A stretch of 64,000 bases of DNA from Candidatus Poseidoniales archaeon. Its GTDB lineage: Archaea; Thermoplasmatota; Poseidoniia; Poseidoniales; Poseidoniaceae. The stretch covers positions 3,315 through 67,314 of the forward strand of contig QXYA01000095.1 of the NCBI GenBank assembly GCA_009887135.1. Reading direction: 5' to 3'. Within the stretch, counting starts at the first letter, position 1; every line of letters starts with the position of its first letter. The notes beneath the pieces are model-generated. The model was not told the origin of the DNA, did no database searches, and saw nothing but the letters and a program-made list of their open reading frames with translations. Made by a program: the position numbers and the translations under genes. Shown here piece after piece: positions 1 through 10,000 of this stretch.

Positions 1-458
1 CCTGCTATGACCGTCTTTGCAGAGGGAATGTGTATTGAGACATTATCTGAACTCGGACCAGGAGTTTCGAGTAATTCAATAACTGATTCATCCATCATAA
101 TGGGTTCTGAAAAGTCAATTGGTTCAGTAGATACAACTGGCATATCAGAATCATATCGATTCGCCCATGTTGTGAAAAAATCTCCACTCTCGAGGGACAT
201 TTGAGCTGCTTCATGGATGAAAACGGGTATTCCAAATGATTCTGAAAGGGCTTTACAGCCTCCGCTGAAAGGATATCTTCTCGAAGTAAGAATGATTTTA
301 GTAAGTGTAATCGTATCTCCGAGTTGCCCTCTAATCCGTTCTTCCTGCAGTAACTGGTACCAAGCAGTACCAGAATCAACGAGTAGAGCAGATTCCTTGC
401 CAATGAGAAGGGTTGCATTTGCATCATGATGAATGCCAGGCAACCTCACGATGCGCAT
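1..458 (-). CDS. Metallo-beta-lactamase-fold protein with lost metal ligands (partial, C-terminus beyond window)
   Basis: I translated the minus strand by hand from the ATG at 458; the frame is open to the window edge, so the C-terminus is missing. The opening matches an MBL-fold hydrolase: LPGIHHDANATLLI, then ALLVDSGTAW, then an IILT strand. At the spot where the family has HxHxDH (usually THAHPDHIGG), this protein reads TSRRYPFSGG, so every metal ligand in that motif is replaced. The later TPGHSPG-type motif reads TPGPSSDN, which loses another histidine. The fold is therefore recognisable, but a dinuclear zinc site cannot form in the usual way. The frame stays open and protein-like for about 22 codons upstream of 458 without an ATG, so the start could be further out. 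A TTTGAAA element about 27 bases upstream supports 458. Function unknown; probably a binding or regulatory pseudoenzyme. Confidence 0.72.
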   Translation of the reverse strand, partial: MRIVRLPGIHHDANATLLIGKESALLVDSGTAWYQLLQEERIRGQLGDTITLTKIILTSRRYPFSGGCKALSESFGIPVFIHEAAQMSLESGDFFTTWANRYDSDMPVVSTEPIDFSEPIMMDESVIELLETPGPSSDNVSIHIPSAKTVIA

Positions 459-522
459 AACCCTCGGATGGACTGATAGGGTTTCAAAGATGGCATCATG
501 AAGTGTCAGATTAGGTGGTTGC

Positions 523-532
523 GATTAAATAG
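523..532 (+). promoter_or_regulatory. TATA-like promoter element of the L40e gene
   Basis: GATTAAATAG is centred about 25 bases upstream of the L40e ATG at 553. This is the spacing expected for archaeal TBP-directed initiation of a leaderless transcript. The same spacing recurs at several other genes in the window. Confidence 0.45.
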
Positions 533-552
533 AGGAAGTTGGTCGCCATGAC

Positions 553-702
553 ATGGCTAGATTCCCTGAAGCAGAAGAGCGCTTGCTTCGCGTTAAGATT
601 TGCATGAAGTGTAATGCTCGTAATGCTTGGAGAGCCACACGCTGCAGAAAGTGTAGCTACAAAGGGCTCCGAGCCAAAAATATGGAACGAAAGGGCGTTT
701 GA
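553..702 (+). CDS. rpl40e: Large ribosomal subunit protein L40e
   Basis: This 49-residue gene starts at ATG 553 and ends at TGA 700-702. The protein begins MARFPEAEERLL and has the L40e zinc-ribbon pattern: a CMKC pair at about residues 18-21 and a CRKC pair at about 32-35. Conserved basic residues lie between and after the pairs, with a KGLRAK stretch. L40e is a small zinc-binding protein of the archaeal and eukaryotic large ribosomal subunit; in eukaryotes it is made as a ubiquitin fusion, in archaea it stands alone as here. The length matches archaeal L40e (about 47-52 residues). The gene ends one base before the end of the convergent prepilin peptidase gene. It is short enough that automated callers often miss it. 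Confidence 0.93.
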   Translation: MARFPEAEERLLRVKICMKCNARNAWRATRCRKCSYKGLRAKNMERKGV

Positions 703-703
703 T

Positions 704-1714
704 CTAAGGTAGTAGTACTGGGATTACCAGTGCCATTGGATCACCAAACAACCACAACGGCAATATCGCTGGCCATAAGAAAAGTAACAAGGGTAGTTTC
801 AAACTAACCCATACGTTTCCAACGCCCTCATTGTTCAACTTTTCAACATGAGATTTAACCTCATCATCTGTTGGAGATTGACGCGGTGCTCTTCTTCGAT
901 GGTAAATTTTCAATTCACCATTTGGTAATTCCATTGTATCTGTAAGAAGCCAAGCATGCCTGTCTTGAACTGTATTAAGTGGAACTGATAGAGCAATCCA
1001 AGCCATTGTTAAATCACTAAATGACCGAATATTTCCTGATGCCAAATTGCGAATAAGCAAGATGAAAGGAATAAGTAAGAAAAATAATCCTCCCCAGATA
1101 AGTAAACTTAACGATGGGGGAAGATGAAGAATCACTTCATCCATATACACTTCTGAATGTATAGGGAGTTCACCCCATGATGGGAACAATAGAGTGACCC
1201 ACATCAGTGCCTTTGCATCTGCTCCACCATGAATGAAGCGCATTCTCCAACCTAAGTCTATCACAAAGAGAACAAAGAGAGCCCCTATGTAGGACCACCA
1301 AAGGGCTGCATCACCAGTCACATCGCCTAAGAGAACATCCAATGGATTGCTTGAAGAGAAGTGTACTGCACCTGCGACCAAACCAATAATCGAGATGAGA
1401 TACCAACCAAGAACCATTTGATCCATTCGATTTCCAGCCCTTGCATCTTTCAAAGTAGGTCTACCTATGACTGAACCACTAGCATAAGCGATGATTGCGG
1501 AGGCAGTTAGCCAGATGCTCCAATGAGCTCCTTGCATCAATAAATCAAGCGTCCAAATGAAGATAACAGGTTTGGTCCAAACAATCCAATGGTCATTTGA
1601 AACTCTTCGCTCGTTATGGTCAAACCACGCAGCCCAACCCATACAGATGATGAGAACCCCTAGTCGTGCCCAACCGAGAATGATGTCAGAATCCACATCC
1701 ATTGTATTGTCCAT
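704..1714 (-). CDS. Archaeal prepilin/preflagellin peptidase (A24 family membrane aspartyl protease)
   Basis: This polytopic membrane protein (336 residues from ATG 1714) carries both catalytic aspartates of A24 prepilin peptidases. The first sits in WFDHNERRVSN near residue 32, just after the first membrane helix and matching the usual D-x-(4)-R-x-(I/V)-x-N pattern. The second is in GGADAK near residue 166, corresponding to the GxGD-type motif. These enzymes remove the positively charged leader of type IV pilin-like or archaellin precursors at the cytoplasmic membrane face. About seven or eight hydrophobic segments are visible. A loop of about 50 charged residues (around 270-310) precedes the last membrane segment and is not typical of minimal FlaK/PibD. 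The frame is open to a TTG at 1747, but the ATG at 1714 is preferred. No pilin gene is adjacent. Confidence 0.82.
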   Translation of the reverse strand: MDNTMDVDSDIILGWARLGVLIICMGWAAWFDHNERRVSNDHWIVWTKPVIFIWTLDLLMQGAHWSIWLTASAIIAYASGSVIGRPTLKDARAGNRMDQMVLGWYLISIIGLVAGAVHFSSSNPLDVLLGDVTGDAALWWSYIGALFVLFVIDLGWRMRFIHGGADAKALMWVTLLFPSWGELPIHSEVYMDEVILHLPPSLSLLIWGGLFFLLIPFILLIRNLASGNIRSFSDLTMAWIALSVPLNTVQDRHAWLLTDTMELPNGELKIYHRRRAPRQSPTDDEVKSHVEKLNNEGVGNVWVSLKLPLLLFLWPAILPLWLFGDPMALVIPVLLP

Positions 1715-1783
1715 GTCGCCAATGAACTTAAAGACGGCCCACAACAAGACACGAGTAGAGCGGTTTTCCGTGGAGATGGCATT

Positions 1784-2050
1784 ATGGACGTAGAAACACG
1801 ACTACAACAAGTAGCGACTGTCATCAACCAAATTGATGACCCCAAGGTTCCAAGGAACATTCGTAAACAAGCAAAAGAAACATGTGAAAACTGGTTATTG
1901 AACAAAGGAAAGAAACTCGATGTTCGCATTGCTATGTCTCAATCTAAACTTGAAGAGTTGTACGAAGACCCAAATATTCCACCAGAGTTTGGAACCCTCA
2001 TTCTCATGATCAATACTGAACTCGAGAAGATTCTAACAGAAATCCTCTGA
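1784..2050 (+). CDS. UPF0147 family protein
   Basis: This is an 88-residue, largely helical acidic protein. Its sequence matches the archaeal UPF0147 family: an N-terminal helix, then DPKVPRNIRKQAKE near residues 18-31, a middle section on repeated helices, and EDPNIPPEFGT near residues 61-71 before a final helix. The family is almost confined to archaea, is highly conserved, and has no established biochemical function; small helical bundles of this kind are often linked to ribosome or translation operons. The start codon ATG 1784 lies divergently from the prepilin peptidase start at 1714. The stop abuts the convergent AI-2E-type permease gene, whose stop begins at 2051. Function is left open. 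Confidence 0.8.
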   Translation: MDVETRLQQVATVINQIDDPKVPRNIRKQAKETCENWLLNKGKKLDVRIAMSQSKLEELYEDPNIPPEFGTLILMINTELEKILTEIL

Positions 2051-3481
2051 TTACTCTTCTTCATCTAGAGCATTCTTAATTCGCTCAAGAATGATACGAT
2101 TATTCTTTGTCAGTCTGCCTGAGTCAATGTTAAAACTGTTCAACTGAAGACCATAACTATCGTCAGAGAGCATATCAGTTGCTGCTTCGACATAGGTGAA
2201 TTGCTCCGGTGTGATTCTATTTCTTCGAAGGCTACGCTCGATTGCATGCTTTGCCCCTACTCTGGCCATTTCCCTATCGCTAAGCCCCAAAACACGTTGC
2301 AGTTCTTCAAGGGACCGACTTTCATGGTTCGAGATTCGACCATCCTTCATTGCCTCTTTCCAAGCCTCATCTATCGATGGAGCTCGTTCAGATAAGAGAA
2401 TAGCAATCGGTCGTGTTGGCTCAATATTTTCAAGAACAATCTTGATGATAACAGTAAATGGTATAGCAAGAATCATCCCGATGATGCCCCATACCCAGAA
2501 TGAAAAGGCAGTAACAAGAAGCAATAATACTGGAGAGAGATCCAAAGCACGGCCTGCCCATTTTGTTTCGATAATGTTTCCCCAAACTTGTTGATTGACC
2601 AACAATAATACAGTCATTAGAATGAGAGAAAAGGCTGATGGAGCAACGATAATACCGAGAATGATTGGAGGAATTGTGGCAATGAGCGATCCGATATATG
2701 GGACGTAGTTGAAAATGAAGGTAAGTAATGCCCATGTGAACCATAAATCAATATTAAAACTCCAAAGAATGACAGCCGTAATTACAGCGGTACCAATACC
2801 TACGCCGGTCTTGACTACGACGTATGTATTGATGCTCTCTTGAATTTGAATTTGAACATCTTGCACCTTACCAGAAACACCACCAGGCCATGCTCTTTCA
2901 ATTCTTCCAGGAAGTAGATTCGCTTCAAAGATGATGAATATAAGGAAGAAGGACACTGTAAGGCTCGTTGCAAACAGTCCACCTACGCCTGCAACAGCAT
3001 CACCAATTAAGTCCGATACCTGAGAATCTTTTGATAACAGACCCATTTCTGCCAAATCTTCAGACAAAGTTCCATTCGTTGAATTCAAAGATTCAGTTAA
3101 TGAAGAACCAACTAATGGAGCCGCCTTTATCTTCTGCCATCGTTTGTTGAGTTTACTATTATACTCCTCAATCTTGTCATCATCATTCGCTAAATCACTT
3201 GCTTGATCGTATGCGACATACCCTGCAGATACAATGACTAAGAGCATCAGCATAACCATTGTGAGATAGGATAAACCAAGGGGGAATCCATTTTTTGAGA
3301 GATAATCAGAACCGGGTTTTAGAACAAAATAAATACCCAAGGCGATAAAAAATGGTTGAAGAACTCCTTCGAGTTCAATCATCCAAATCGTGAGCACTGT
3401 CAGTAAAATGACTGCAAATGTCAAGCCACCTAGTCGACGATGGAAGGTATTGTTGTCGAAGACAGCGAGTGTATCGTCCAT
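2051..3481 (-). CDS. AI-2E/PerM-family permease with extra C-terminal cytoplasmic domain
   Basis: This is a 476-residue protein. Residues 20-350 form the polytopic core of the AI-2E transporter (UPF0118/PerM) family: an N-terminal hairpin, a large polar insert at about 95-165, and a C-terminal bundle with the family motif FNYVPYIGSLIATIPP near 257-272. Members are proposed exporters or antiporters of small solutes or signals; the substrate here is unknown. Family members are usually about 350 residues, so residues 365-476 are an addition. That region is helical and charged and contains MKDGRISNHESRSLEELQR, followed by GLSDREM. This resembles TerB/EF-hand-like helical modules, but I cannot assign it firmly. 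The gene runs tail-to-tail with UPF0147 with no spacer. Confidence 0.83.
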   Translation of the reverse strand: MDDTLAVFDNNTFHRRLGGLTFAVILLTVLTIWMIELEGVLQPFFIALGIYFVLKPGSDYLSKNGFPLGLSYLTMVMLMLLVIVSAGYVAYDQASDLANDDDKIEEYNSKLNKRWQKIKAAPLVGSSLTESLNSTNGTLSEDLAEMGLLSKDSQVSDLIGDAVAGVGGLFATSLTVSFFLIFIIFEANLLPGRIERAWPGGVSGKVQDVQIQIQESINTYVVVKTGVGIGTAVITAVILWSFNIDLWFTWALLTFIFNYVPYIGSLIATIPPIILGIIVAPSAFSLILMTVLLLVNQQVWGNIIETKWAGRALDLSPVLLLLVTAFSFWVWGIIGMILAIPFTVIIKIVLENIEPTRPIAILLSERAPSIDEAWKEAMKDGRISNHESRSLEELQRVLGLSDREMARVGAKHAIERSLRRNRITPEQFTYVEAATDMLSDDSYGLQLNSFNIDSGRLTKNNRIILERIKNALDEEE

Positions 3482-3526
3482 ACACGGCTCTCGACCATTA
3501 CACGTTTGAATTTAACGTGATGGAAT

Positions 3527-4876
3527 TTATTCCTCAGATTGCATCCATGAAGGTCGGAATGAAACGCGTAAAGACAAAAGGAATGCGCATAACATCAGAA
3601 TTCCACAAAGATGGAAGGCTGTATGATAATCAAAGAAATCTGTCCGTCCCACTGTCTTTGTCCAAACTAATCCACCAGTGAGGGGGCCTAGAATTCGTGC
3701 AAATGAAGACAGTGATTCTTGAGCACCCATTACAGTCCCCAATTCATAGCCTTCTTGACGTGACATGGCAGTGAGCAAGGTACTTGATGAAGGTTGGAAT
3801 AAGCCATTTCCAATCGCAATGCATCCCGTGATTGGGAAGAGCCACACCCACATATAATCCGCTTGTGAATAAGGAACCATTACAAGACCAATTCCCGTTA
3901 AAACCGCTCCGAATCGTAGAATAAAGACGCTGCCGTATTTTCTCGACAAAGGCCCAATCAAGCCACCCTGAGTGAATATACCGAGTACACCAATAAGTGC
4001 AAAGATTCTACCATTATCAGCTTCATTAAATCCTAATCCACCAGATGCAGGATCCATTTGTGTATAGAGAATGAAGACTGCGTGCATAATGGTAAAACCA
4101 AACATGAAGAGGAACGTCACCCACATTACTGAACCTATTTGTTTGGTTCCAATCATGGCCTTAACGTTGCTAAATGAACTCTTCATGGTCGCTTTCCAAG
4201 AACTTGATTTATCGATTACACGTCGGTTTTCTGGTAATGACTCGGGGAGGGATTTGAATGCAAAAAGAAGAGATACAATCGACAGAACGCTTGCTAAGAC
4301 ACAGGGTAACAAATAGGGATATGTTTCAAAAATAGTATCTTTGAACAAATCCCACCGTTCTGCAGGTGCAGAAAGTTCGCCACCAAGGAATGGACCAATG
4401 GTGAATCCAAGGCCAAATGCAGCACCAATCAGGCCCATACGTGTTGCAAGTTGTTGCGGAGAACTTACATCTCCAATGTATGCCCGAGCTACTGCGATGT
4501 TTCCGTTGAATACACCAGCAAGGAAACGGGCGATGAGAGCCATGATCAAGGTATTAGCGAGCCCAAACATTGTGAAAAATACGGTATTACCAACAAGTCC
4601 AATCATGAGGACTGGTCTGCGTCCAATACGGTCGGAGAGAGCACCCCATATTGGTGAAAACAGGAATTGTGCAGCAGAGTATGAGGTCATTAAGAGACCC
4701 ACCCAAATCCCTATTGAGGCAGCATCTTGTTCACCTGCTAAATCTTCAACAAGATAGGTTAGAAACGGTATGACAATTCCGAACCCAATCATGTCGATCA
4801 TGGTTACAAGAAAGAGAACAAACAAAGCGCCTTTACTCGCATCAATGCGATCGGCTGACGCTCCGTGTTCATCCAT
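3527..4876 (-). CDS. MFS transporter (DHA1/TetA-like drug exporter type)
   Basis: A 449-residue protein with twelve predicted membrane segments. MFS motif A is clear between helices 2 and 3 (GALSDRIGRRP, about residues 78-88). The opening helix, with DMIGFGIVIPFL, and the helix 5 region (GAAFGLGFTIGPFLGG) are typical of the DHA1 proton-antiporter branch that includes TetA and other drug exporters. It probably exports small amphipathic compounds across the cytoplasmic membrane using the proton gradient. The substrate cannot be read from the sequence. ATG 4876 (MDEHGAS) is preferred over an in-frame TTG two codons upstream. It lies between the AI-2E-type permease and LonB on the same strand, with spacers of about 45 and 50 bases, so the three could be co-transcribed. 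Confidence 0.85.
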   Translation of the reverse strand: MDEHGASADRIDASKGALFVLFLVTMIDMIGFGIVIPFLTYLVEDLAGEQDAASIGIWVGLLMTSYSAAQFLFSPIWGALSDRIGRRPVLMIGLVGNTVFFTMFGLANTLIMALIARFLAGVFNGNIAVARAYIGDVSSPQQLATRMGLIGAAFGLGFTIGPFLGGELSAPAERWDLFKDTIFETYPYLLPCVLASVLSIVSLLFAFKSLPESLPENRRVIDKSSSWKATMKSSFSNVKAMIGTKQIGSVMWVTFLFMFGFTIMHAVFILYTQMDPASGGLGFNEADNGRIFALIGVLGIFTQGGLIGPLSRKYGSVFILRFGAVLTGIGLVMVPYSQADYMWVWLFPITGCIAIGNGLFQPSSSTLLTAMSRQEGYELGTVMGAQESLSSFARILGPLTGGLVWTKTVGRTDFFDYHTAFHLCGILMLCAFLLSLRVSFRPSWMQSEE

Positions 4877-4926
4877 ATCCAAGGCGAGGAAACCCTACCT
4901 ATCAAATCGATGATAAGACCAGCGTT

Positions 4927-6963
4927 CTAAATCGAGGTTGTTGGGCCTGAGAGATCGGGTGTTAAACGATCAATAACGGCACCTAATCTATCAACGAGGC
5001 TCTGTTTCTGATCGTGAGTAATCAATGCATGCTCCATTACTTCATCGAGTGTATCGACTGCAATAACTTCCACGTTTCCTTCAAATTGCTCATCCAGGAG
5101 TACGTCTTGCATGTTTGCACGTGGAATGATTACAGTCTTGACACCTGAGCGAGCAGCTGCTTCAATCTTCGCAGTTACACCACCAATTGGCAACACTTCA
5201 CCGCGAACGGAGAGTGAACCTGTCATGGCCAAATCTTGCCGGATCGGTATTGATTCAAGAGCCGATATAATCGCTGTTGCAATCGTAATTGAAGCTGAAT
5301 CACCATCGACACCATGGGTATCTACAAACTGAATGTGGATATCATAATCTGAAATATCTTTTCCAGTTAGTTTCTTGATAACTGCACTTACGTTGGTTAC
5401 ACTTTCCTTGGCAAGATCACTCAAACCGCCAGTAGCGTGAATCTTTCCACCGCCACCTTGTGATGGTGTCACTAGAGCCTCAACTGGAAGCATAATACCC
5501 GAGAAATCAGAAAGACCTGAATTAGCACCAAGAACGGCTAAGCCGTTTACTCTTCCAATTCTGTTTCCAGAATTAACAATGAGAGCGTAATCTTGTCTGC
5601 GTTCAATCATTCGATCTGCAACTTGTTGTTCGAGGGGTTTTGCGATTGAACGTGCTGCAAGAACATGAGCATCAGTTACGTACGGAGCCCCATCTTCAGC
5701 TGCTAAATCACCAGCGATTCGGACCAATCCCCCGAGTTCACGCAATCGAAGTGAGAGTTTACCTCGTCGACCTGCCCGACGTTGAGCTTCTCGAAGAATC
5801 AAAGCCACTCCAGTCTTATCGAAGTGAGGAATTTCTCTTGAACTGCCAATGTCTCGTAGAACTTCTTGACCGATGAAGCGAATCAATCGCTTTCTGTTAC
5901 GGTTTGTATCAGGCATCTCGGAATTTACGTAGACCTCATACCCATATCCACGGATACGGCTACGAAGAGCTGGGTGCATGCCTTGAATCGCATCAAGATT
6001 ACCTGCTGCAATAAGAATGAAGTCACAAGGAACTGGTTCGGTCTTCGTCAATGCTCCAGATGAGCGTTCACTGCGTCCTGAGATTGGGAAGGCACGTTCT
6101 TGCATGGCTGTAAGAAGTGCTTGCTGCTCTTCTAAGCGAAGAAGATTAATCTCGTCAATGTAGAGGACCCCTTTGTTTGCTCGATGAATTGCCCCAGGTT
6201 CGACACGGTCATGAGCAGGCGTTTCCATTCCACCTGATTGGAAAGGATCGTGACGAACATCACCGAGGAGTGAACCTGAAAGTGTTGCAGTTGCGTCAAC
6301 AAACGGGGGGAGTTCATCAGCATCATGCTTGACAAGGACCTTTGGAATTCTACCTTCATCACCAGAACCAAGTCTGCTACGGATGAACATATATCCAAAC
6401 ATAAGCAAGAACATTCCAAAAAGAAGAGTAAGAATATCCCCAGTTGGAATAGCCACGATAACGAGTAGGAATGCAACAGCACCGAACCCAATGAGAAGCA
6501 TACGTTGTGCTTTCTCTTTTTGTTCACGGATTGCTTCCTTCTGGACACGGACAATGCGATCACCTCGACCAGCAGGGACTGAACGTACGCGAGGTTCGTT
6601 TTCGTCGTCCTCATTTGGATAGACAAGAACATCTTCCAGAGCGTCCCTTGGGAGTAGGTCTGTCATCGAACGAGCCAACATGGACTTCCCAGTACCTGGG
6701 TCACCAATCATGAGCATGTGACGACGTTGTTCAGCAGCTTTTCGAATAACGACTGAACCAGCCTCTTGTCCGATGACTTGATCGACCAGACGGTCAGGAA
6801 TAGGAACATCTTCAGTCGTTTCGAAACTAACTGATTCAATCCACTTGTCGATGCTCAATGTGACGACTTCATCCGTTCCATTAGAAGGCTCAGGAGCCCA
6901 GATAGTGACCGTTTCTGGGTTGTCCTCAGTAACGTCCTCAATAGGAATGTCGCCATCTGCCAT
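4927..6963 (-). CDS. lonB: ATP-dependent membrane-anchored LonB protease
   Basis: The 678-residue protein has the archaeal LonB layout. A Walker A motif GDPGTGKS lies at 87-94. Two membrane segments (about 154-172 and 175-194) are inserted between the nucleotide-binding motifs and fix the hexamer to the membrane. A Walker B motif lies in VLYIDEINLL. The C-terminal Lon protease domain has catalytic Ser556 in DGDSAS and Lys599 in GGVTAKIEAA. The 43-residue Ser-Lys spacing equals that of well-studied archaeal Lon proteins. Unlike bacterial LonA, there is no large N-terminal substrate domain. LonB is the main ATP-dependent protease of euryarchaeal membranes, degrading unfolded and regulatory proteins. 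ATG 6963 is the natural start; no SD sequence is obvious. Confidence 0.95.
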   Translation of the reverse strand: MADGDIPIEDVTEDNPETVTIWAPEPSNGTDEVVTLSIDKWIESVSFETTEDVPIPDRLVDQVIGQEAGSVVIRKAAEQRRHMLMIGDPGTGKSMLARSMTDLLPRDALEDVLVYPNEDDENEPRVRSVPAGRGDRIVRVQKEAIREQKEKAQRMLLIGFGAVAFLLVIVAIPTGDILTLLFGMFLLMFGYMFIRSRLGSGDEGRIPKVLVKHDADELPPFVDATATLSGSLLGDVRHDPFQSGGMETPAHDRVEPGAIHRANKGVLYIDEINLLRLEEQQALLTAMQERAFPISGRSERSSGALTKTEPVPCDFILIAAGNLDAIQGMHPALRSRIRGYGYEVYVNSEMPDTNRNRKRLIRFIGQEVLRDIGSSREIPHFDKTGVALILREAQRRAGRRGKLSLRLRELGGLVRIAGDLAAEDGAPYVTDAHVLAARSIAKPLEQQVADRMIERRQDYALIVNSGNRIGRVNGLAVLGANSGLSDFSGIMLPVEALVTPSQGGGGKIHATGGLSDLAKESVTNVSAVIKKLTGKDISDYDIHIQFVDTHGVDGDSASITIATAIISALESIPIRQDLAMTGSLSVRGEVLPIGGVTAKIEAAARSGVKTVIIPRANMQDVLLDEQFEGNVEVIAVDTLDEVMEHALITHDQKQSLVDRLGAVIDRLTPDLSGPTTSI

Positions 6964-7024
6964 GAATATTCCTCACCTTCCTCCCCTTTAGGACTTTAGC
7001 ATCCACCATAGATGCAAGAGAGAC

Positions 7025-10000
7025 TCAAATTTGCATTGTGTCGAGGTATTGCTGACCGTAATATTGCCATTGTTCCATGGTCCATCCTGCTGGAAGACCG
7101 GTTACTGGCAATGGGGGTCCTGCCGGTACTTGTGGTACAGGCATTGGTTGAGCAACTGGTAGAGGCATTTGGGCAACTGGCTGAGGCATCTGTTGTTGGA
7201 AGAGCGGAGCAGCACCACCATACATTGAATTTGCAACTGTATCATGGATAGGAAGAGCACCATCTTGCCAAATAGGGCCATTATCGAAGACCTTCTCTTC
7301 ATCATTTCGGCGCATGAGTAGGCCTATGCTTACTGCAAGGAAGAGGACACCGCCGACGATTGCTAGAATGAGCATCAGGTTTCCTGATTCTTCCGTTCCA
7401 TCTCCACCAGTTCCAGATTGAGTGCCCTGTTCCGGACATGAAGATCGTGGATCTTCACATGCAGTTGAGAAAGAAGTCTCCTTTAGAGTGAGCATTTCTT
7501 CCACAGCAGTGATGTCTTCGCCATCTTCTGCCTGGTCAATTTGAAGTTTCAGAGCAGCGATCTCGGCCGTTAGAGAATCAATGTGTGATTGGAGCATTTC
7601 ATCATCCATTTGATCAGGTGCTGGCAAATCCTCAAGGACATACCATTTCACACCGGTGAGCGTTTTGTAATCATCTCCATTCGCATCGATTGCAGTAACT
7701 GTAATTTGGTAATAATCCTTGTAAATAGAGCCAGCAGGACGTGCAAGTTCTCCTTCCATGAAGATAGAAGGAATGTCCAATACAGTACTCCATCCTACGA
7801 GGGAACGGGTAATATCCAGATCTTCCTCATACAAACCATCACAGGTTCCGGTTTCATCATTACAGATGTTCCATGTTGTTGTGATGGATGTGAATACAGG
7901 CGCAGAATCGGTCATAAACAAATTCGCAGTTGGGTATTGGCCAATGTACGTATCTTCCATGTCAACATAGAAGTGCCCACTACCATCGTTTTCCTTTGCC
8001 ACAAAGAGTGGGTACGAATCGAATACGTCAACACTCATTGTGTAGGTATTTGTGTCGTATTGATCGATGGTGTTGATTGTAACAATGTGCATTCCTGATC
8101 TCTGGAAATTAAGCGTCATAGTTCCATCGATTGGATTGTATTTAGCCGCTCCTTGTTCATCAGATGTAACAGTCATGAATGCCTCATTTGTAGGATTATC
8201 AACGTCTGTGAGTATTGCCATGAGATTGATTGTTCGTTGTGTATCAATCTTCAAAGTGATTTCCTCAAGGCCAGTGAGGTCGAGACGAGGTGCATCATTG
8301 ATAGGGTTGACCTTGATGAGAAGATCTTGGTCTGCGAATTGTTCTCCATCACTTGCACGAAGTGTCACGAGAACTTCTCCATTGACATCGTCATCAACTG
8401 TTTCAAAGACAAGGTTTGTCAAATCGAGGGAGACATCGAATACATCGTTGTTTGAGAGGCCCACAATTTCAAGTTGAAGCATTGAAGCTGAAACTGAATT
8501 TCCTACGTCATCTGTATCGGAGAGATAAGGGAGCAGACTGAACACGCCGACGGATGCTTCGTCAACGACTTGTGTTGGAAGTGCTTGCCATCGTGGCTGT
8601 CCGTTTTCGAGGACATTGAAGAGAAGGGTTCCGTATGGAAGTTGACCTTGGGCTGAGTAATCTGCCCCGTCATCCATACTGACCTCGATACCTTGTTGCC
8701 CGAGTGGACATCCTTGAGTAGGTGTCCAGGCAAAGAGAACTTCAATTTCTGTTGTTGTTGGATGCCAGGCTACAAAGGATGAATCACTGCTTGTAATGGA
8801 TAATGAGCTCAGAGGCGTTTCAGGATCGACAATGATTCCTGTCATGTCAACCTTCGTTGAGATATCGCACGCAACTGGACTGACTTGGTTTGGAGTAATG
8901 CCAGGTGCTGCATTCATCAGATCAAATGCATTTGTTGTAGTCGACCATGAAGAGAGTTGTCCTCGTGCGTCAACAGCCCTTGAGCGAAGATCGTACTTTC
9001 CAGCAGCCATATCCATTGTCGGTAGAAGAGAGTATTCTCTTCCTTCGTTTGCAGAGCCGATGTAGAGGATGTTCTGTCCTCCTGTAACGGTGGAGTCAGA
9101 CCAAAGGTTCTGCCCAGCAGGAGAGATTTCAACATCGAATGTCATTGAGTCAATGGTATCGACGTTATCGTTAGCATCACCCTTTGCTAGGACTGAAAAG
9201 TAATTTCCACGGCTGATATCGGTTGTTCCGAGTACCTGCGGGGATTTCGAGGTTGGTGGACGATCATGTTCCAAATCAGTGGTTCGGATATTGTTCGAGG
9301 TTACACTTTCTCCAGTAGTATCGAGTTCAACTCCGAATACAGTCTTCCAGGAATTTGATGGAAGTGAGGATGTATCGAACGATTGCTGTGCAGTCATTGT
9401 GCTCGAAGAACCAGTCGTTGTAATCGTGTTGATTGGTGTGTTTTGACCGATGTAGTTCTTTTGTCCATTGAGTACGTAATAGAACTTGACTGAACCACCG
9501 CTGGTGTAATCAAGGTCGCCTGAGTTAGCAACTGTTGCATCGAGTGTAATGACATCGCCACGAACATAGGAATCAGTGGTTGGGGAAGTAACGGTGAAAC
9601 TTGGTATCGACAAATCCATCTTTGGACCCATTGTTGAGTCAATAGCGTGGTAAACGTGAGGGCTTGTTCCTCCAGCAGATACTTGGTTACCAGTCATCAA
9701 AACACCGATGACGATTGCTTTACTCAATCCACCGGGAACGACGGATGATGGAACACTAGACCACGATGTGGTTTGGGATGTTGCGGTTGGTGCAACGCTG
9801 GCGAATGAACTACCAGAACCAGAACTCTTCGATTTATAGGTATCACCAGCGGTTAGCCAAGCCATCCAACAGTTGTATCCGTGAGGGATTCCTGAAGAGT
9901 AGGAGTATCCTGTGCAGTCTTTGTCAACAAGAGCTGCATAGAGTTTCATGTTGCTGGCTGAACTACCAGAGCCTGTGTATTTGTATGTGATATCGATATC

